Source: an uncultured Mycoplasmatota bacterium (GTDB lineage Bacteria > Bacillota_I > Bacilli_A > RF39 > UBA660). Taken from it: a stretch of DNA of 11,392 bases. A program made the position numbers and the translations under genes. This document shows, piece by piece, positions 6,795-11,392 of the stretch; position 1 is the first letter of the stretch; each line of letters begins with the position of its first letter. Below the pieces are notes generated by a model. That model ran no database searches, had not been told where the DNA came from, and was given only the letters and a program-made list of their open reading frames with translations. The stretch covers positions 1 to 11,392 of the forward strand of contig USET01000023.1 in the NCBI GenBank assembly GCA_900553765.1, given 5' to 3'.

Positions 6795-6860
6795 CCCCCA
6801 TATCTTTTCCTAGTATACCTAGATTATATCAAAATTTAAACTATTTGAAAAGTAATTTAC

Positions 6861-6886
6861 AAAAGAAAAAAGATGCTTTTGCATCT
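6861..6886 (-). terminator. terminator after mraY
   Basis: Minus strand: stem AGATGC, loop AAAA, GCATCT, then TTTTTCTTTT. The stem begins inside the mraY stop codon (6887-6885). It separates the mur group from the acidic membrane protein gene downstream. Confidence 0.88.
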
Positions 6887-7877
6887 AAATCCAAACGCCA
6901 AACGCTATCGCTGCCATACTCAACATAAGTCCTACTGTCCAAAATACTTTTACGACATCTCTTTCATCCCAACCAAGTTTTTCAAAATGGTGGTGAAGTG
7001 GAGCCATCAAGAACACTTTACGATGAAAGTAACGAACAGAAATCATTTGAATAATACAAGCGAGCGTTTCTACTACAAATACGCCTGCTACAATAATTAA
7101 AGTAATCTCATGGCTTGTAATAATAGCAACAGATGCAAGAGTTCCACCAAGTGCTAGAGAACCAGTGTCTCCCATAAATACCTTTGCTGGGTGAGTATTA
7201 AATAGTAGAAATCCTAATAATGAACCAACTAAGATAAAGCAGAAAATAGCAATATCTTCGCTACCAGCAACATATTTAGAATTCCAACTAATCAGTGCGA
7301 AAGCTAAGAAAGCAATCGCTGATAATCCTCCTGCAAGACCATCTAATCCATCTGTCAAATTTACCGCATTACTACTAGCAACTAAAACAAACAATAAGAA
7401 AATTCCATAGAACCATCCCATGTTAATTTTAATTCCGAGCGTATGAATATCTAATACTGGAGAAGATCCACTTCTCATAAAAATATAAAAGAAAATCAAT
7501 GCGATTAACAGCTGACCGAATAGCTTTTGAATTTCTGTTAGTCCCTCGTTGTGGCCACGTTTAATGCTCAGATAATCATCGATAAAGCCTAATAATGCAT
7601 AAGCAATAAAGACAAACATAACGATAAATAGATTTTCAGTCAGTTCGATCTTGTTCATAAATAAAAGGATAATGACCGTCAAGATCGTCGGAATAATGAA
7701 AATAAGTCCTCCCATTGTCGGTGTCCCATTTTTTTCTTGATGCCGTTTCTTTAAGAAAACACTCACCTTCTGTTTTATTTTCAATCGTTTTAAAAGAGGA
7801 ATTAAAATTAATCCCATAATCACCGACAAGATAAATCCTATCATCATTGCCAGTATCGCTTTTGCAAGTATTAGCAC
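6885..7877 (-). CDS. mraY: phospho-N-acetylmuramoyl-pentapeptide transferase
   Basis: 330 residues, usual for Bacillota MraY. This integral membrane enzyme transfers phospho-MurNAc-pentapeptide from UDP to undecaprenyl phosphate, making lipid I at the cytoplasmic face. Family motifs in order: GTPTMGG (51-57), the Mg2+ site FIDDY (98-102, Asp100-Asp101), NLTDGLDGLAGG (173-184), FMGDTGS (234-240, Asp237), and the His loop PLHHHFE (293-299). About ten hydrophobic segments match the known ten-helix fold. The start is GTG at 7877 with GAGGTG about 6 bases before it; that ribosome site overlaps the murE stop codon, and the gap is 10 bases. It is therefore the last gene of the murE-mraY unit. All catalytic residues are present and I expect a working, essential enzyme. 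Confidence 0.97.
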   Translation of the reverse strand: MLILAKAILAMMIGFILSVIMGLILIPLLKRLKIKQKVSVFLKKRHQEKNGTPTMGGLIFIIPTILTVIILLFMNKIELTENLFIVMFVFIAYALLGFIDDYLSIKRGHNEGLTEIQKLFGQLLIALIFFYIFMRSGSSPVLDIHTLGIKINMGWFYGIFLLFVLVASSNAVNLTDGLDGLAGGLSAIAFLAFALISWNSKYVAGSEDIAIFCFILVGSLLGFLLFNTHPAKVFMGDTGSLALGGTLASVAIITSHEITLIIVAGVFVVETLACIIQMISVRYFHRKVFLMAPLHHHFEKLGWDERDVVKVFWTVGLMLSMAAIAFGVWI

Positions 7878-7887
7878 GATATCACCT

Positions 7888-9240
7888 CTATTTAATTATT
7901 TTTTTCACTTCTTCCATGTCATCAAAGTGTATTTTTTTATTTCCTATAACTTGATAAGTTTCATGCCCTTTTCCAAGCAATAACAGTATATCACTTTTTT
8001 GTAACATTTGTATACCCCTATTGATCGCTTCTTTTCTATTTACAATCTTTTCATAGTTTGTATTGTCAAGTCCATGCTCCATATCTTCTAAAATATGTTC
8101 TGGATCTTCATTTCTCGGGTTATCACTCGTAAAAATCACACAATCAGATAAATTCGTTGCAATCTTCGCCATTTCAGGTCGTTTTGCTCGATCGCGATCG
8201 CCTCCACAACCGATGATCGTATAAATTTTACCATGTGGAATTTCTAATACCGCACGAATCGCATTTGAAACCGCATCTGGCGTATGTGCATAATCAACAA
8301 TAATGAGTGCATCATGATATCGCACACATTCCATTCGACCTCGAGGTTCTTCTAGTAGCGAAATCGTCTTTCTGATTTCACTTTCTTCGATTCCTAACTC
8401 TTCTAACAACATAATAACGACAAGCATGTTATATAAATTATGCTTCCCAATTAATTTCATTTGATACGTCTTCTCCCCTTCGTGAGAAACGATAAAATCA
8501 GTATGTCCTAAACTATATGTCATATTAGTAATCCGATAACTTCCATTGCGAAAACCATATGTTATATTATGATTTTCCGGAAGTAAAAAATGATAACTAT
8601 TATCATCATCTATGTTGATAAAACATGTCCCTTGTTCTTTCGTTTTTCGAAATAACTTTTGTTTCGCAAGTGCGTAATTTTTCATATTACCATGATAATC
8701 TAAATGATCCTGCGTCAAATTCGTGAATATCGCATAGTCAAATAACAAGCCGTCCACTCTATTCATATCTAATGAATGGCTACTTACTTCCATCGCGACA
8801 AATTCGCAGCCTTCTTTTTTACATGTCAATAACATGTCGTATAAATCTAAAATATCAGGTGTCGTATTTGGTAGATCACATATTTTTTCATCTATATAAA
8901 ACCCGATCGTACCAATATATCCGCACTTTCTACCAAGTCGATTCAATGCTTGATGAATGAGATAACAACTTGTTGTTTTTCCATTGGTACCCGTAATTCC
9001 AATTAATTTTAAATCTTTAATTTCATCATAATATTCTCTTTTTAGAGTTTGTACCAAATATTCATGTGTATCTTTGACTATATATGTCTCTACTGGATAT
9101 AATCCTTCCTCCGCTACAACTTTGGTAGCCCCTTTTTCAATCGCATCAGCAATGTACGAATGGCCGTCGTGATTTACTCCTCGAAGGGCAACAAAAATAT
9201 CTCCCTTTTCCACCTTCCTAGAATCTGTCTTGTATTTCAA
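7888..9240 (-). CDS. murE: UDP-N-acetylmuramoyl-tripeptide synthetase MurE
   Basis: 450 residues from TTG at 9240, preceded by GAGAGGTGAT. This cytoplasmic ligase uses ATP to add the third amino acid to UDP-MurNAc-Ala-Glu. Domain 1 is short: it begins almost directly at the TDSRKVEKGDIFVALRG block (5-21), missing the ~20 or more residues normally before it. The ATP-binding domain has GITGTNGKTT (81-90), NTTPD (125-129) and DHLDYHG (178-184), with the carbamylated Lys probably K193 or K195. The C-terminal domain has PRGRME (299-304), DYAHTPD (316-322), GCGGDRDRAKRP (344-355), GKGHE (423-427) and the specificity motif DNPRNEDP (373-380). DNPR is typical of enzymes that add meso-diaminopimelate, so I infer a DAP-type wall. 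mraY follows after 10 bases. All catalytic motifs are intact. Confidence 0.95.
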   Translation of the reverse strand: MKYKTDSRKVEKGDIFVALRGVNHDGHSYIADAIEKGATKVVAEEGLYPVETYIVKDTHEYLVQTLKREYYDEIKDLKLIGITGTNGKTTSCYLIHQALNRLGRKCGYIGTIGFYIDEKICDLPNTTPDILDLYDMLLTCKKEGCEFVAMEVSSHSLDMNRVDGLLFDYAIFTNLTQDHLDYHGNMKNYALAKQKLFRKTKEQGTCFINIDDDNSYHFLLPENHNITYGFRNGSYRITNMTYSLGHTDFIVSHEGEKTYQMKLIGKHNLYNMLVVIMLLEELGIEESEIRKTISLLEEPRGRMECVRYHDALIIVDYAHTPDAVSNAIRAVLEIPHGKIYTIIGCGGDRDRAKRPEMAKIATNLSDCVIFTSDNPRNEDPEHILEDMEHGLDNTNYEKIVNRKEAINRGIQMLQKSDILLLLGKGHETYQVIGNKKIHFDDMEEVKKIIK

Positions 9241-9286
9241 AATATCACCTCTCGGTGTATTCTATGTAACTCCTAGGCGAATGGTT

Positions 9287-9315
9287 CAAAAAAAGCAATA
9301 GATTTCTCTATTGCT
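9287..9315 (-). terminator. terminator after GNAT gene
   Basis: Minus strand: stem AGCAATAG (9315-9308), loop AGAAAT, CTATTGCT (9301-9294), then about seven T. The first arm contains the GNAT stop codon (TAG, 9310-9308). It lies upstream of murE, implying that murE has its own promoter in 9241-9290. TTGAAC (9289-9284) with TAGAAT (9264-9259) is a weak candidate with a 19-base spacer. Confidence 0.85.
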
Positions 9316-9595
9316 CTACATAATTTGAATTAATAAGGTATTGTTTTTCAGGATGTTTTTGAAACCAATGTTTCGCATAACTACAGCTTGGAATACACTG
9401 TTTCCCAAGAGGTTCTAAATAAGATATAAAAACTTCCATCAACTTTTGCGCTAAATGTTTTCCTCGATAAGCTTCATCGACATATGTATGGGTCACGATG
9501 ATCGTTTTTTCTTTTTCTTCAAAACATAGTCTCCCAATCACTTCTCCCCGTTCCATGATTTGAATTTCATTATTTTTTACTTTTATATCCATCAC
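9308..9595 (-). CDS. small GNAT-family N-acetyltransferase (YjdJ/COG2388-like)
   Basis: 95 residues from GTG at 9595, or 94 from the adjacent ATG at 9592; AGGAG (9607-9603) lies 7 or 10 bases away, so the choice is open. It fits the one-domain GNAT subfamily of ~90-100 residues: a beta segment with IGRLCF (20-25), IIVTHTYVDEAYRGKHLAQKL with the acetyl-CoA pyrophosphate loop RGKHLA (44-49), and the subfamily's C-terminal CSYAKHWFQKHP (71-82). These proteins resemble human NATD1; substrates are not known. The gene overlaps the stop of the upstream MurE-like gene (TGATG), so it is translated with it, and is followed by a terminator. A role in amino sugar or peptide acetylation during wall synthesis is only suggested by position. 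Confidence 0.82.
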   Translation of the reverse strand: MMDIKVKNNEIQIMERGEVIGRLCFEEKEKTIIVTHTYVDEAYRGKHLAQKLMEVFISYLEPLGKQCIPSCSYAKHWFQKHPEKQYLINSNYVEQ

Positions 9596-10392
9596 ATATT
9601 TGCTCCTGACATTTCTTTTTCCTTCAAATATTTTTCCACTTCTTTTCTATCATTAAATGGAATTCTCTGATCTTTATATATAATTACTTCTTCATGTCCT
9701 TTTCCCAGAATCAATAAAATATCATTTTCTTGTAATAACTCAATACCACGAGCGATTGCCTTTCCTCGATCTAAGATCACTTCGTAATTTGATTGTTGTA
9801 ATCCTTTGATCATGTCGTCGACAATTTGATTTGGGTCTTCGTTGTGGGGATCATCAATCGTAATAATCGCGTAGTCAACTAATCTCGTCACTAAATCTGT
9901 CATAAGTGGTCTTTTTAAGCGATCTCGGTCTCCAGTACATCCAAAAACAACAAATATTTTTCCCTTTGTAAGTGGTTTTACAGTCGTAATAATCTTTTCG
10001 ATCGCATCTGGTGTATGTGCATAATCGATAATGATATTATTCGTTTTATATGGCACAGTCTCCATACGTCCAGCAGGTGCTTTTAAAGTTGGTATCACAC
10101 GCAATAATGTCGTAATATCAATTCCTAACTCTGTTAAAATTACGATCGTAATTAATAAATTGTAGATATTGTAGTCTCCGAGTAAAGGTGACACGACATC
10201 ATATTCTTCTCCTAAATGACGATATGTAAACGTCGTGTGAATATGACTCATATGGTGTTCTATTACCTGATAGTCCCCCTCTTGAAATCCGTATGTAATA
10301 TTATGATTTTCCGGAAGCAGATATAAATATTTATTTTTATGACGGGGATGGGAATCCAATAACGACATCGAACGTGATGGCGAGACCGTCAA
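9592..10392 (-). CDS. second MurE-like Mur ligase, 5'-truncated at the junction, lacks the ATP site
   Basis: The frame is open to a TTG at 10392, but Mur ligase similarity begins only at about residue 20 (minus strand ~10335). The earlier residues come from foreign sequence, and no ribosome site precedes the TTG. The visible part corresponds to about residues 213-450 of the neighbouring MurE: LLPENHNITYGF (25-36), AGRMETV (107-113), DYAHTPD (123-129), GCTGDRDRLKRP (151-162), DDPHNEDP (180-187) and LILGKGHEE (227-235). The first domain and the P-loop are missing, so as it stands it could not bind ATP. The specificity motif is DDPH rather than DNPR; reported lysine-adding enzymes use D(D/N)P(N/A)-like motifs, so a non-DAP substrate is possible. 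The 3' end overlaps the GNAT start. It is either a real rearrangement remnant or a gene cut by a misassembly. Confidence 0.8.
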   Translation of the reverse strand: MTVSPSRSMSLLDSHPRHKNKYLYLLPENHNITYGFQEGDYQVIEHHMSHIHTTFTYRHLGEEYDVVSPLLGDYNIYNLLITIVILTELGIDITTLLRVIPTLKAPAGRMETVPYKTNNIIIDYAHTPDAIEKIITTVKPLTKGKIFVVFGCTGDRDRLKRPLMTDLVTRLVDYAIITIDDPHNEDPNQIVDDMIKGLQQSNYEVILDRGKAIARGIELLQENDILLILGKGHEEVIIYKDQRIPFNDRKEVEKYLKEKEMSGANM

Positions 10393-10649
10393 GTGGTGAA
10401 AACATTATCGGAACAGCAGATACTCATGCACATTTGTGTCATAACAAAGGATCTGGAGAGGTTGTATTTAATGGAGATGCATTTAGTCCCCTGGGAATTG
10501 CAGATGCACTCAATGATTGTACGGATCTGCATGGAGTAAATGGAGCGTATGATATTTGGGGAAAAGCAGTAGATGGTGCAACGACACATAATACATCGGG
10601 ATATGTTACCAATGCACTTCCGCCTTATAAAAATGGCGTAATAAAATGA
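10341..10649 (+). pseudogene. 5'-truncated putative metal-dependent hydrolase fragment
   Basis: Open plus-strand frame starting at the junction, reading DGDGNPITTSN... and ending in TGA at 10647-10649; about 102 residues. There is no ribosome site before GTG 10374 or ATG 10377, and coding-like sequence extends upstream of them, so the true start has been lost. IIGTADTHAHLCH holds an HxH motif typical of amidohydrolase/PHP-type metal hydrolases, followed by GIADALNDC, a DLHGVNGAYDIWGKAV segment and ATTHNTSGY with another His. The combination resembles the N-terminus of a large TIM-barrel metallohydrolase of uncertain function. The abrupt end (PPYKNGVIK) suggests a second truncation or a frameshift. 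The family call is from memory of the pattern and is tentative. Confidence 0.45.
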
Positions 10650-10710
10650 TATGGACGCAATTCGACAGAATATTGGCATTAGATATGGACTTTGAAAGAG
10701 GGGATAAGCC

Positions 10711-11392
10711 ATGAACATTGATAAAATATGTGAACAGTTAACAATAGATGAAAAAATCCGGCTTTTAGGCGGTGTTGGTGACTGGCATACTTATGACTGT
10801 AATGGAAAAGTCCCCTCTATTATGATGACAGACGGACCACATGGGATTCGAAAACTGGAGCAGGAAAAGGTTGGGGATATTGAAACCAGTAAGCCAGCAA
10901 CCTGTTTTCCAACTGCAAGTGCAATAGCCTGCAGTTGGAATCCTGCTATTGTTAAAAAGATGGGTGAAGCGATTGCGAAAGAAGCAAAAAAAGAGCAGAT
11001 ATCCATTGTACTAGGTTGCGGAATCAATATCAAGCGTTCTCCTTTATGCGGAAGAAATTTTGAATATTTCAGTGAAGATCCGTATTTGACAGGAAAGCTG
11101 GCAACGGGATATATCGAAGGTGTACAGAGTCTTGGAATAGGTACGAGCTTAAAGCATTATGCTGTTAATTCACAGGAAACAAGACGAATGACATCCAATA
11201 GCCAGATTGATGAAAGAACTCTTAGGGAAATATATCTGTCGGCTTTTGAAGAAGTTGTGAAAAAAGCAAAACCGACTTCTGTAATGGCTTCATACAACAG
11301 GATTAATGGCGAATTTGGAGCAAGAAATAAATACTTACTGACAGATGTTCTGAGAAAAGAATGGAAATATCAAGGTGGTGTGGTGTCGGATT
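10711..11392 (+). CDS. glycoside hydrolase family 3 beta-glucosidase, N-terminal part
   Basis: 227 complete codons, running off the right edge. ATG at 10711 is set by GAGGGG (10698-10703), 7 bases upstream. GH3 enzymes hydrolyse beta-linked gluco- or xylo-oligosaccharides with retention. TIM-barrel motifs in order: MTDGPHGIR (39-47, substrate-binding Asp41), CFPTASAIACSWN (65-77), GCGINIKRSPLCGRNFEYFSEDP (102-124), GTSLKHYAVNSQE (144-156, catalytic-site Lys148-His149) and the final VVSD whose Asp227 is the nucleophile; the window stops there. No signal peptide, so probably cytoplasmic and acting on imported oligosaccharides. Codons (CTG, CAG, CGG) and GC are higher than in the genes left of ~10340. 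The short frame between 10631 and 10713 is not a recognisable gene. Confidence 0.92.
   Translation, partial: MNIDKICEQLTIDEKIRLLGGVGDWHTYDCNGKVPSIMMTDGPHGIRKLEQEKVGDIETSKPATCFPTASAIACSWNPAIVKKMGEAIAKEAKKEQISIVLGCGINIKRSPLCGRNFEYFSEDPYLTGKLATGYIEGVQSLGIGTSLKHYAVNSQETRRMTSNSQIDERTLREIYLSAFEEVVKKAKPTSVMASYNRINGEFGARNKYLLTDVLRKEWKYQGGVVSD

Noticed and set aside
6545..6813. Two plus-strand open frames opposite the acidic membrane protein
   Set aside because: Ser/His-rich antisense shadows of Glu/Lys/Pro codons; the minus frame has a membrane helix, terminator and proper spacing.
10300..10400. Insertion sequence at the gene-cutting junction
   Set aside because: No transposase, terminal inverted repeats or target duplication visible.
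10389..10718. Minus-strand open frame, Cys/Ile/Ser rich
   Set aside because: Antisense shadow of the DTHAHL hydrolase fragment; no ribosome site.
10791..11033. Minus-strand open frame within the GH3 gene
   Set aside because: The plus frame has clear GH3 motifs throughout this stretch.
1..11392. CRISPR array, defence island, riboswitch or T-box
   Set aside because: No regularly spaced repeats, no recognisable defence genes, and leaders are too short to hold a riboswitch.

Overview
The window looks like a low-GC Bacillota (Firmicutes) chromosome, probably of the Erysipelotrichia type. The evidence is AT-rich codon use, strong AGGAGG-like ribosome sites, frequent GTG/TTG starts, SMC-associated scpAB, and a murE-mraY pair. 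The lineage is an inference from gene style and not a database result. About the last 1.05 kb (from ~10340) has visibly higher GC and more CTG/CAG/CGG codons, and joins the rest at a point where two genes are cut.

Layout, left to right. (1) A minus-strand RNase II-like (RNB domain) gene runs off the left edge and carries an altered catalytic aspartate motif. (2) A divergent FkbM-family methyltransferase is followed by a convergent minus-strand pair, a Nudix hydrolase and a HAD-IIB phosphatase, translationally coupled by an ATGA overlap. (3) A tRNA-Leu(CAA) with its own strong promoter and terminator precedes a putative Zn-dependent phospholipase C-like protein. (4) Minus-strand scpA-scpB (kleisin and winged-helix partner of SMC) follows, with a divergent RNHCP-domain zinc protein. 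(5) A minus-strand acidic tail-anchored protein of unknown function comes next. (6) A minus-strand peptidoglycan group holds a 5'-truncated second murE-like gene, a small GNAT acetyltransferase, a full murE and mraY. MurE adds the third amino acid to UDP-MurNAc-dipeptide, and MraY moves the finished pentapeptide precursor onto undecaprenyl phosphate. (7) After the junction, the plus strand carries a 5'-truncated hydrolase fragment and the start of a GH3 beta-glucosidase that leaves the window at its catalytic aspartate codon.

A recurring feature is economy. Convergent genes share bidirectional hairpin terminators whose stems include or touch the stop codons, and other terminators also begin at the stop codon. 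Gaps in operons are 1-10 bp or small overlaps.

I found no CRISPR array, insertion sequence, integrase, phage gene or obvious new defence system. The points most worth checking are the degenerate RNB active site, the two MurE paralogues with different specificity motifs, and the abrupt junction near 10340, which may be an assembly chimera.
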